From contig OX453272.1 of assembly GCA_949710005.1 (NCBI GenBank), positions 26,056,391 to 26,120,390 on the forward strand: 64,000 nt of DNA. Direction: 5' to 3'. The position numbers and the translations under genes are program-made. Within the stretch, counting starts at the first letter, position 1. Every line of letters starts with the position of its first letter. Under the pieces are notes generated by a model, which did not search any database, was not told the DNA's origin, and saw nothing but the letters and a program-made list of their open reading frames with translations. Below, one piece after another: positions 46,537 to 57,400 of the stretch. The stretch comes from Ricordea florida. Lineage: Eukaryota > Cnidaria > Anthozoa > Corallimorpharia > Ricordeidae.

Positions 46537-49500
46537 TTACGTCTCGGCATAGTTTTCCCCGCATGGCACGATGTTCCAGCCTTTTATTGCATCTGTTTGG
46601 ATTTGAAGCTTCCTGTTTTTGAAGAACACTTTTCTTACACAGCCGATAAATCCGATATCAAACTTGCGATAAGTCATTTCAGCAATATTGTCACCGCCAC
46701 CTGGTGAGTAGGATAAAAAAAAAACAAGATTAAAAGTAGGAGGACGGCCGAGGAGGATGACCGACGTGAAAATCGAGAATAACCGCCGTTGGGAGAGGAA
46801 AGCGTGGCTTAGAAGGATCATTTCACTCCATGAGTCAGCCAGGATCTAGTCAAGCCGTTTTAACTTTACACCCTTTCACCTTAAGGGCCACTTTTCGTGT
46901 CACAAAAAATGTTTTTTACTGAGACCTTTGAGGGATTGTGTGCAAATTGTTCTGGAAACGGAAGAGCCGCGTAAAATCTGCTTAGAATCAGTATTTATAC
47001 CTTTTCTAGGATCAATAGGAAATGAGCTTTGATACCTATAACTATGGGTCCATTTACGTTCAATCCACGGCTTCCAGCTGGTGACGTTCCATTTACGGGT
47101 GTTTCCTCATCGACCTTCAGTGAACCTTCTCTCCGACTCCTACAACGAAATGGGAACGAAACGTTTAAGCGCGGTTTCAAATGATTCTCCTACAACCAAA
47201 ACCAATTTAACGTGATGAAGCTGGCTAATTACATGAGTTAAACACAATCCAATAAACCACTATTAACTCAAGGTAAACACTTGTTAAGAAAACCAAGCGT
47301 GGATAAAGCATCCAATTTCTCATTACAATATTCACTGTTCATCAACCATTCAGGTTAAGAGAATAACGAAAATAATAACCAAAAAAGAGTTGTATTGATA
47401 TTTAAACAAATTCTCCTCACTAGTACCATAACAAATATATGGGAACAGTTAGGAGAAAATGAATATTGCTATTGGGTCTTAAAACGTAAAGTTTTATTCG
47501 CGATTGGTTAGAGGAGTGACGCGAGATGTTTTTCGGCCCATCACCTAGCACAGCTGTTGACCGGCTGGGAAAGCTTCCATCGAAGGAACAACAGCTTTCG
47601 AGAACACAACACTTTATTCTCAGCTGACATACAGCCATGTTCACTTTACACACCATATGGTCCATGCGGAATATCGCTGACCCCTATGATATAACAACAG
47701 AATTATCTCCTTTCAACACAACAATGTATCGCGAAAGCAAACAAGAGATCAGTTTTCGACCGTCAACCGAGAATTGCTCCTCCTTTTAACCATTCCAAAC
47801 ACCAAGTGATTCATGACTTCAATATGACAACACGAGAAACGAGTATAGTCATGGCGGCATGCCTAACACGATGAAAGATGTTCCATCTTCATAGGTTTAT
47901 CTGGAGACCATAAATAACAAATCAATTTATTGTAGTCATTCGAAAAATAGTGAAAACCTCCACCACTCGCTCTTAAAATAATCCTCTATCAATTTGACAA
48001 ACAGCATACGGTTTTTCGTCGTATCATAACTGATGTAACGTAATAACATGTTGAAACTCCAAGTGACACAACAAGTGAAATAACAGTTTATCTCAGGTGA
48101 TTGTCACTGAGACGTGAAAAACTTGGCTACTATTTCCCAGTTTTTTGACTCTACTTGGGAAAATTCTGGTTTGGACAAAATCCGTTATCCTTCACATAGT
48201 CCAAGAAAAGGTTTCGCATTCGGAATCCCGGAATATCTTACAAAGGTTGGAACGTAGTACAAGTGCAAGGCGCCATACCTCTGTACTAAAAATCGATAAC
48301 GCTCCGGTAGTCAATCAAACAACAACGAAACTGTCTTGATGTTGAAATTTTCTTCGCGGGGGACGTTACATATTGGTGTACACTACAAACCGAAACTGAA
48401 CATGGCCTCTAGCGACGCTTAGTTTCAAAGAATACGAACTGCCTAAGAAAACACTTTACCTGACGACTTTAACAGAATGCCACTGACCATCGTTCACTGG
48501 CAGGCTCGATCGGAGAATGGCAGGCCCTGAGCCAAGGTCAAATCTATCAAGAGTACAGTGGATTAGTAATAAGTCATTGCCGCCCGCAATCACCTATTGT
48601 CATTAATGCCGCTACAGTTACGGCGAGCTCAGTTAGTAGAGCACCGGAGTGTCGAGCCGGACCAACACTCGAGGTCTTAAAATAAGTGAGAAGAATGTGC
48701 TGCCTTTGTTATGACATCTGCAAATGGTTAGACATTCTAGTCTTCTCGGATAAGGACGAAAAATCGTAGACCCCGTCTCACAGCAATGTTCTTGTGGGAC
48801 GTTAAAAGATCCCACAACACCGTTCGAAAAGAGCAGGAGACGTTTACCCCGGTGTTGTGGTCTGACTCTTGTGCCTGTAAATTCAACATGTAAGGCGCAG
48901 TTCAATATTTACATAGAACCTGCGCGGTTTAAATTAAAAGTTGTCAATGTTCATTTTAGATTATAAATTTTTTCCCATGTTACAAAATGCTCCAACACGA
49001 AACAAAAGTGTATTGTGTTCTGGGACTGTTTCCATCAGTTTGTCGTCCATATTTCGCATCCATTTTGATATTCAACTGTGTTGAGGTAGGGGCTAAATTA
49101 TGCAATACATTATCCTCAAGGCTTATTTTGCAGCTTGGCACACGTTGCTATGGCTCCATCACTATAACTGCATGTACTCCAGTTTTCCTACATCAACTAC
49201 ATACGTGCCGCATTCTTATCATTCATGCTGACGTGGGGTAAACGTTTGAAGAGTCCGCTCCCATTTTTATCTTACAGTGGTACAACTAACATTATGAACT
49301 CGTTTGATAAATCAATATTTTAGGGTGTTATTTACAAAAACTCACCTGAATTCCAAATAACCATCTGTAACACCAATTGCAAAGTAGTCTCCTTTTCGTG
49401 ATCCTACCTTCTATAAATAAGAAATTCAATGAAAGACAAATACTTCAGACAATCACTCGGATCTTGGTTACGATGACAAATTAAGCAATAGTATCTGAGG

Positions 49501-50833
49501 GAGATTCATAGAGGGGCACTCGCATTTGCCGCTTAAGGTTCACAGGGGCAGTGCCTACCCTGATTGTCTGTAGCATGCGATACTTTGCTTCCTAAGGATC
49601 CCGTTTTGTGTGGCATGATGCACCTTATTGACTTGTTGCTCAACTTGTCATCGGTACCCACTTAAACACGTAGAGGGAATAGAGGCCATATGAAATTAGG
49701 TTTCTTTTTAACAGAAACAGAACAGTGCTGAGCCCCAGACCTCCAGATCAGAGAACATCAAGATAAGCCCTACACTGTGGAGCTCCCATTCCCTACTCTT
49801 TGAAAACATGGACTATGGGAGCTCACAATCACTTAAAACTCGGCTTTGGCACGCTTACTCTTAGTATTCTTAGTATTTGTGTTAAGGATAGATTTACACT
49901 CTCCTTGTCGGGCTTAGCAAATTTACATGGCTCTATAACTTGACCGATTAACGGGTTGATCCCTACCTGGCTTTGCCATAAAATAACACCACTTAGGGCT
50001 TCAGTTTTTATTTCCAGTGACATGTAATCAGGCTTCGCTGCTCTGAAAATATATCAACTAAAATCAACCTTGATGCTGAGGAGCCTTACAGGAAACAGGA
50101 CAAAGTTGTGTTTGAAAACGGAAATCTAACTGGTAAATTCAATCGCCCTCATGACACTCTATTCTTTTGATTTCGGATAATCACTCAGTCGCAAAGCAGC
50201 CGGACCATTGTGACATTATTAAGCAGTATTGCACTTTGGTAACCCTGTTGGTATCAACATACAACGTGGTTTCAATTTATTCATCTGCTGGTCAAACAAT
50301 GCAGCGTCACCATTCTTTAGAAACCTAATGTGCAGTTATAACTGAGGTAATGCTTATTCACTATATATTGTAGTTCTTTCTTTTTCGTATGTGAAAAATC
50401 CTTGCAGTGTGTCCATTCGTCGGCATGCCGCTGAAGTGTAATGTAAGATGGTACTACTCGTCTTACTATACCGTCAAAAACTTACATTTTCATATGTGGA
50501 TCAAATCATGCACTCTGGTACTGTTTGTCTCATTGCAAAGTGTGTAATTGTAATTTGGGAAAAAAACTTGAAATGTGGCCAGTCGATAAAAAGCTGCCGA
50601 TGAGCACTGTACTGTGGAAAAGTCTGATTTACGGTGCAGAGTGGCTCTAACATTCCTATTTAAGTGTAGAATAATGCAGAATGACCATTCAATGGGAAGT
50701 TGCTGAAGTCAAGGTAGGTGTCGTTCATGCTGTTGTTTGAAATAATTGACTTACCGGGGTCCCCTCATTAGTGAGTTGGGATACTGTATGTAGCCATCTC
50801 CACTAAAAGAGGCACTCTCTCCGAGTTGAACAA
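46537..50833 (-). CDS. Perlecan-like gene, last LamG domain (six exons) and stop
   Basis: Exons, in transcript order: 50833-50755, 50042-49967, 49410-49346, 48543-48460, 47139-47036 and 46700-46537. Every junction has GT-AG borders and the phases match (1,2,0,2,2,1). Together they encode one laminin-G domain: ASFSGDGYIQYP, DYMSLEIKTE, GVILWQSQ, KGDYFAIGVTDGYLEF, FDLGSGPAILRS, DGQWHSVKVVR, GSLKVDEETPV, GLNVNGPIVIGG, then GFIGCVRKV with the conserved C-terminal cysteines. It ends with CGENYAET and TAA. It corresponds to LG3 of a secreted matrix heparan-sulphate proteoglycan. In perlecan LG3 is the dystroglycan- and integrin-binding end. Exons this short would be missed by ORF calling. Confidence 0.85.
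48622..48890 (+). mobile_element. tRNA-derived SINE in an intron
   Basis: A tRNA-like head GGCGAGCTCAGTTAGTAGAGC is followed by a degenerate B-box region (CAACACTCGAGGTC). A body then follows with TGCTGCCTTTGTTATGACATC, TTCTCGGATAAGGACG and GGGACGTTAAAAGATCCCAC, segments I associate with widespread marine-invertebrate SINE bodies (from memory, not searched). It lies in an intron of the LamG/EGF gene, antisense to it. Confidence 0.6.
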
Positions 50834-51468
50834 CTGCGGGCGTAAGTGATAGAAATTAACACCATTCATCAGTACTTTAAAGAGTCAAACAAACATTATG
50901 AACTGTTCGACTCTGTGTTTTCAAAAATGTTCTTTGTTCTATTGTGGGGTTTGATTAGTTTGCATACCATTTGTCAGGACTTGCCGGCCATACAGACGGA
51001 CCAGTTATTGAAAGTGTTTCTTGATCAAGCCTTCATAATTTACAATTATAGTCATGTAAACCTACTGTATCGCGTAAGACATAAATCTTATAGTAATGAC
51101 CATCAGATTCGTCAGTCGTAAACTGGAGACCTTACGTCATCCCAAAATGAGTATTATGATTCTTCCGATTAATAAGTAAACGTTTTATCGCCATAATGAA
51201 ATAGTTGTTAGCTGATTAAGTCGACTAGCATGAACAGTAATATGCATGCACTTCTTAAAAGCGCTGAAGTCGTTAGATTAGAAACATAACATATTAATGC
51301 AGACTCTGTGATTCGTGGTCCTTATGTTCAAATATCCTTCATTGTGAAAAACCGGTTGGGAAGTTCGAGTTGCATGCAGTAATATTAGAACTGACAATTA
51401 CGAGAAGAAGAGCATACACTGTGTGATGCTCGGAATGGAAACTGGGAGTAAAAAAGAAAGGTACTTAC

Positions 51469-52248
51469 AGCTTTCACAGCGCTCACCACCAAATCTCAGA
51501 GGACAGTCACAGATCCTATACGAAGAGCGAAAAGCCACTCCACCATTAAAACAAGTCTTGTTTTCAACGGGACCGACCAACGTAAACTCGCAGTTCCGTC
51601 CAGTATATCCCGGTGCACATGCACAAGAGTAACTAGTTTTTCCTACAGGAATACAAGTGGCGTTATTCAGGCACGGCCCTATTTCACAAGGCAAAAGGCA
51701 TTCCGTACATTGTGTAATCTTGCGAAGATTTTTATTTCCGTTCACTAGGTTTATTGGGCGTTCGTCGACAGATAAGGCAGAGATACAGCCCACAAAACCT
51801 GAGTTAACTCCAACTTTCTGAGAATCGATTGTCGTAAAATTCTCTATTCCACCAATAAACAAATCCAAAGCAATGTTGAGCCCAATAGAACAGCACGGCG
51901 AATAATCTCTCACAGCTGGCTCGGTGTCCAGTGTCAACGCACCCTCGTTCCTATATCGCTCCACGAGAACCGAGTGCCATCGCCCGAGGGAGATGTTTTT
52001 AGCGCCTCGGACGACTCCGTAACCATTTCCCAAGTCGAAACGAAACTCCACTCGTCCTGCAATTACAGCCAGAGAAATGAAGTCACCGCGCCTGGGGTAA
52101 GGACGTTGACCATTGTATAAAAGTAGCATGTCACCTGATTTTTGAGCCATGAATTTCATAGACAATTTTAAATTCTGAGTGGCTCCTTCGATGCCTGGGA
52201 ATGACATGAAGGAATCACCTTGGAACATGGGCGTCTCTATCAAAGTGC
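51469..52248 (-). CDS. Perlecan-like gene, LamG domain 2 plus two EGF-like modules
   Basis: A 780-bp exon from an AG acceptor after TTCTTC (52250) to donor GTAAGT (51468), phase 1 at both ends. The LamG domain has FQGDSFMSFPG, LLLYNGQ, GDFISLAVIAGRVEFRFDLGNG, RWHSVLVER, LDLFIGG and GFVGCISAL. Next is a full EGF module (CEIGPCLNNATC...CACAPGYTGRNCE), then a shorter one (KTCFNGGV...CDCPLRFGGERCE). This LG-EGF-EGF block preceding a final LamG matches perlecan domain V; agrin has one EGF between its last two LamG domains. Confidence 0.88.
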
Positions 52249-52912
52249 CTGAAGAAGAAACAAAACAACCGTATTACTAATCCGTGAACTAGATAGTACT
52301 ATCCAAAGACGCGTAATCTCACTGGTAACACTCAGTTGATCCGGTATGAAGCAAGCGGAGAGCAAACTGGCCATGTCTAAAATTACACCATTTGGAATGG
52401 GAATGTCTATTTAACTTTTTAGTGTAGCCCGGTTTGATCCATTCCAGAGCTTGAGAATTGCTGGCTTCGCTTGACTGCAGTCGAATTTTCTGAGAAAACT
52501 GTAACTACTCACCCACCCTTGCAGCTGTTTTCCAAAGGACAGCAATGAAGCATGTACACTAGTTTAATCTTTAGTCAATGATTTAATGGTCCCAATATCT
52601 TGAGAGTTAGCAACTACCTTAAATTCATGCAATGGGATCTCAGATGAAATAGTCCTAAGACAATCACGAAGTAGAAAATAGAATAGCAACAGGGTTTTAT
52701 CCCTTGTACCACTGTCGCCTAAGTGCGTATTTTTGTGGCTTTAACATACCCTTATTACACTTTGAGGTTGTCCTCTTGAGCCACAAAACTACCATTTTTC
52801 TAGTACAAACACATTTTGTGTACAAAAAGAAGTGCCTTTGGTTCTACTTGGGAAATTGACCCAACTCCTCTATGACCTCATGCAAGAGATGTATTAAAGA
52901 AATGCGACAAAC

Positions 52913-53155
52913 CTTCTTCACACCTCTCTCCCGAGTAGCCCGCTGGACAAATGCATTTGATACCGCTATCACCAACGTTTTCACATCGTCCCTCGTTACA
53001 AACTCCAGGCGTGCACCGTTGACCAGTACCTTCACATGTCCTACCTGAGTAACCCGTTCTACAGCTGCAGACGAAACCCCAGGCTCCCGCCACTTCTGTG
53101 CAGGTGCCACCGTTTTTACAGGGTCTGGTTTGGCAAACATCGCAGTCTCCCAGTC
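52913..53155 (-). CDS. Perlecan-like gene, EGF pair exon
   Basis: A 243-bp exon, acceptor AG at 53157-53156 and donor GTTTGT at 52912, phase 1-1. It encodes two EGF modules, each with six cysteines: CQTRPCKNGGTC...CSCRTGYSGRTC, and RCTPGVCNEGRC...CICPAGYSGERC. It links LamG 1 and LamG 2. Confidence 0.85.
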
Positions 53156-53583
53156 CTGACCGATCTAATGTCTCCGCTAAATATTTTAGGAGGAGAGGAG
53201 ATATTACCATTAACACGAAAATATGAAACCTCAGGGTCAAACCGCGGATAATAACAGTGTTTCGCTTTCTGGGCAATACCTCCCGGAGACAAACCTTCAA
53301 TCAACCAATGTGAAATTGGAGATCTTAAACCCTACTGATGGGTTGATGAGACAAGATTTATTTTAATGAGCTTTCCAAATGTGGCGATTCTCATGAATAT
53401 CACAGAATCCTATCATGATTAAAATGATTAAAACTCACAGCCACATTATCTGAACCGGATTTTTGCTGCCGGAAACGGCGCATTTAACTCTGTAAAACCC
53501 GGTTGTGCAATTTTACATTTAACTGCAGAAGTTAAAGACTTAAGGTTCTTGCACTTTTTCACTAAACAACTTCCGCAACTCAC

Positions 53584-53876
53584 CAACGTTTATAACTTTC
53601 CCATCGATCACCAAATAGCTCAAACAGCCAATAAATCCCGTCTTAAATCCAGCTAGGCTGCTTATCGCCGAAACGTCAGGGACTCCACCCACGTACAAAT
53701 TTTGATTCAAATTTAGTCCAGTGCTTGGCCCCTTGGAAAACCCTGTTACTGGTGGTTTGTTGTCTACTGTTAGGTTCCCTGCCCTTTCATCGCGTGATAA
53801 TATCACCGTATGCCACTCATACAGACGCAATGGCTGCCTGCTTCTGATGATCGCCGGCTGAAAACCAAGATTGAAT
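53584..53876 (-). CDS. Perlecan-like gene, second half of LamG domain 1
   Basis: A 293-bp exon, acceptor TTTTAG, donor GTGAGT at 53583, starting in phase 2 and ending in phase 1. It encodes FNLGFQPAIIRSRQPL, LYEWHTVILSRDERAGNLTVDN, LNQNLYVGG and GFIGCLSYLVIDGK, the C-terminal two thirds of a LamG domain. The exon holding its N-terminal part is not in the 200 bp before the Polinton, so it must lie beyond the element: the Polinton sits in this intron. The gene starts outside the window. Confidence 0.85.
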
Positions 53877-54071
53877 CTAAAACACAGAAGCAAGGCACGC
53901 TCATCTTAACTGAGCTGAACATGGCAGCACCTAACAAAGATTGCAAAGTTCATTGGTTCTGGTATTGTCCAAAAAAAGAAAAAAAAAAAAAAACAGGACT
54001 ACATGGAAGATTTTCCCCAAACCCTGAGATGGTCAAGGAGGTGGTAAATGCAGAGTGATGTTAAAAAACGG

Positions 54072-54422
54072 GGATCCTGGCACATTTTCCATTACGATTC
54101 AATTACGATTGAAATAAGCGCGCGGGGCTGGCACATTTTGATTATATTAGCAAAGATTTAACAAAGTAAATGTCGGATGATCGGGTGGGCGGGCGGCTAC
54201 CTCTGTGAAATTGTTTTAGTTTCTGATAATCAATAATGAGTGTAGGTAGATTGCTGCCAAGCCGATACAAAGCCGGTACAAAGCTGTTATTGGCCAGAGC
54301 ACAAAGCCGATACAAAAAACTATATGAAATTTGTGATGGCCGGGATCCGGCACATTTTATGAAACTGATACTGCGCCTATGTGATGCCCATAAAATTTGA
54401 TGATGAGGATCTGGCACATTTT
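54072..54422. repeat. Four GGATCYGGCACATTTT boxes at the left flank of the Polinton
   Basis: Related boxes at 54072-54088 (GGATCCTGGCACATTTT), 54124-54139 (GGGGCTGGCACATTTT), 54342-54358 (GGGATCCGGCACATTTT) and 54407-54422 (GGATCTGGCACATTTT), all direct. Between them AAGCCGATACAAAG-type units also repeat (about 54258-54318). This is probably part of the terminal repeat or an upstream control region. The right terminus is outside the window, so this cannot be confirmed. Confidence 0.7.
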
Positions 54423-54480
54423 AAAAATGATTTTCAAAAGAAATAAAAATACCCATTTAAAAAGAAGAATCAACATACAA

Positions 54481-57400
54481 ATGGAACAACAATTACGAAG
54501 ATTAAATGTACCAGAATTAAAATCTTTAGTTAGATGGTATAATATTCGAGGACGATCTGCGTTTAATAAAGCAGAACTTATTAATGCATTGATTAATATA
54601 CCCGAAATAACTAATAATATTCAAGAAATAATTAATAATATTGTGGGGATTGTTAATGAGCTGCGTAATATGCCAATTAGGCCAAGAAATCAACCAAATT
54701 TACCTCTCCCAATTCCGAATATTGCACCACCGCCAATGAGGCCAAATTTACCACCTTTAACTATTCCCCAACCAATGCCAGGGACCCCGCCTGGCTCGCC
54801 AGATATAATTAGGCCGGGAACCCCTCCGGGCCCACCCCCACCAAATCAACCTAGAATAAATATTAATAAATCTAAATCAAAAAGACCTTCACCACCTAAA
54901 CCAAAAAAACAAACTCCTTTTATAGGAAATGTATTAAACAAGTTTTGGAATTTTGTAAAACCATATATTCCTAAAAAGGTAAAAAATAAAACAGAAGAAT
55001 TAGCTAAAAAATTTATAGAAAGATATAAAAAAGTAAATAAGCCCAAAGAAATAAAACCACCAAAAAGAGATTATGAGAAGGAGGGAGCAAGGCCAAAAAC
55101 AAAAAGAAATGAGAATGTGGAAGATTTTACGCCAAGGGAATATGAATCAGCTATTAATGGTAATTATATAAGCTATAGGATTGAAGGAAATGAAAAGAAT
55201 GATGAAAAGACATTCTTACATAAAATAAAACCAAAAGTTATGGATTTAATTAGAAAGAGAGTTAAATTAACAAAATCATTAAAGACTAAATTTATATTTT
55301 CATGTAAGTTCAAGAAAAAAAATCTTGGCACTGGAGAAATTGAATATTGTATTGCGTCATTTCCTTCTGAAAAATCAGAAATTGTTCTTGAGGCAACAGA
55401 TTTATCAGAATTATTTGATAGATTAACAAATCAACAACTTATATTATTTGGAAATTTTATAAATAATGGATCTGGTTGGGTATTCGAACGTGTACTATTT
55501 TTTGACATTTTCATTGATCGTTTTGTTCCACTTTTAGGTGGATCTTATATTCCATTACCAAAAGAATTGTTAAACAGGAATGCTATTATTAACCTTAAGA
55601 ATTATGATGAAGAATGTTTCAAGTGGTGTGTATCACGAGCAGTTTATCCAGCCGATAAAAATCCACAAAGAATAACTAAAGAATTGATAGAACAATCTAA
55701 GAATTTTAATTGGAATGGAATTAATTTCCCAAGTACAATGCAAGATGTTGTTAATTTTGAAAACCAAAATGATTATGATATTGCTATATATGGATATGAT
55801 GAGAAAATAGGGGTATATCCTATAAAAAGAAGCAGTAAACGAGGATTTAAATTGATCAGATTACTTTTATTAACAGAAGAAACTGAAGATGAAGAACCAA
55901 AGAAACACTTTGTTTTAATAAAGAATATTAGTGCACTTATACGCAAGCAAGTTACTAAACGTAAATGTAAGTTGTACTTTTGTGATAATTGTTTGCATCA
56001 TTTTCACTTAAAAAGATCATTAGAAAAGCATGAAGGATATTGTTTTTTGTATAATGAAGCAAGGATTGATATGCTAAAAAATAAAGATGGCAGTCCATGT
56101 TTTCTTTCTTTTAGAAATTTTGTTAAAAAAATGAAGATACCTTTTGTAGCATATGCCGACTTTGAGTGTACTTTGGGTAAAATAAAACAAACAGGACTGC
56201 TTGACAAAAATAAAAGTTACACTAATAAATATCAGTTTCACAAACCGGTTGCATTCGGATGTTGTATTAAGAGTTTTAATGAAAAAATATGTAAATCCAG
56301 ATCTTATATATATACTGCTGAATCGCCAGAAGATGATGTAGCGCAGAAATTTGTGGAATATATAGAAGAAGAATTTAAGAAAATTTATAAGGATTGCATA
56401 AGCCATAATAAAAAAAGATTCAAAAAATTTAATAAGAAAATGATGACAGGAGTTGATGAAATAAATTATGAAAATGCTACTAACTGCCATATCTGTGAGA
56501 AAGAATTGGGCGAAGATAAGGTAATAGATCACTGTCATCTTACAGGAAAGTATAGAGGCGCGGCACATAAGGAATGTAATTTAAATTATAAGATACCAAA
56601 ATTCTTTCCCGTTATAATTCACAATTTATCAGGATATGATGCCCATCTATTTATTAATAATCTTGCAAAAACAGAAGGTAAAATAAAACTTATACCTAAT
56701 AACGAGGAAAAGTATATTTCTTTCTCAAAAGAGATTGTGGTTGATACCTACAAAGATAAAAAAAGCGGTGAGATGAAAGATGTTATCAGAGATATCAGGT
56801 TCATAGATTCATTAAAATTTATGCCATCCAGTCTTGATAGTTTGTCTAGCAATCTTACTAAATGTGGAAAGTGTGATTTTTGTAAAGGTGTAACAAAAGG
56901 TAGGTGTCTTGAACCAACAGATAAAAACCTACATGAAATTACAAAGTATTTTGAAGGTGAAGAATTAAAGTTATTATTAAGAAAGGGAGTATTCCCATAT
57001 GATTATCTTGATGATTTTGATAAATTAAACGAAACCCAACTTCCCCCAAAGGAAGCGTTTTACTCAAAACTTGGCGGTAAAGATATTTCAGAAGATGATT
57101 ACAAACATGCTAAAAATGTATGGAAAACATTTAATATGAAAACAATGCGAGATTACCTTAATTTATATCTACAGTCTGATGTGTTATTATTAGCCGATGT
57201 TTTTGAAAACTTTAGAGATGTTTGTCAAAGTAATTATGGTTTGGACCCTGCTTGGTATTATACTGCGCCAGGCCTGTCTTGGGATGCTATGTTGAAAAAA
57301 ACTAAGGTTCAATTAGAGATGATAAATGACATTGATATGCTAATTATGATTGAGAAAGGTGTTAGAGGGGGTATATCTCAGATATCAAACAGATATGCTA

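Noticed and set aside
53240..53300. Hydrophobic stretch upstream of the EGF exon as a membrane anchor
   Set aside because: It lies before the AG acceptor at 53157-53156 whose phase matches the neighbouring exons, so it is read as intron.
54397..54480. Longest PolB start at 54397
   Set aside because: The first codons are formed by a GGATCTGGCACATTTT repeat box that occurs three more times in non-coding sequence; the ATG at 54481 opens the SAP-like domain directly and is preferred.
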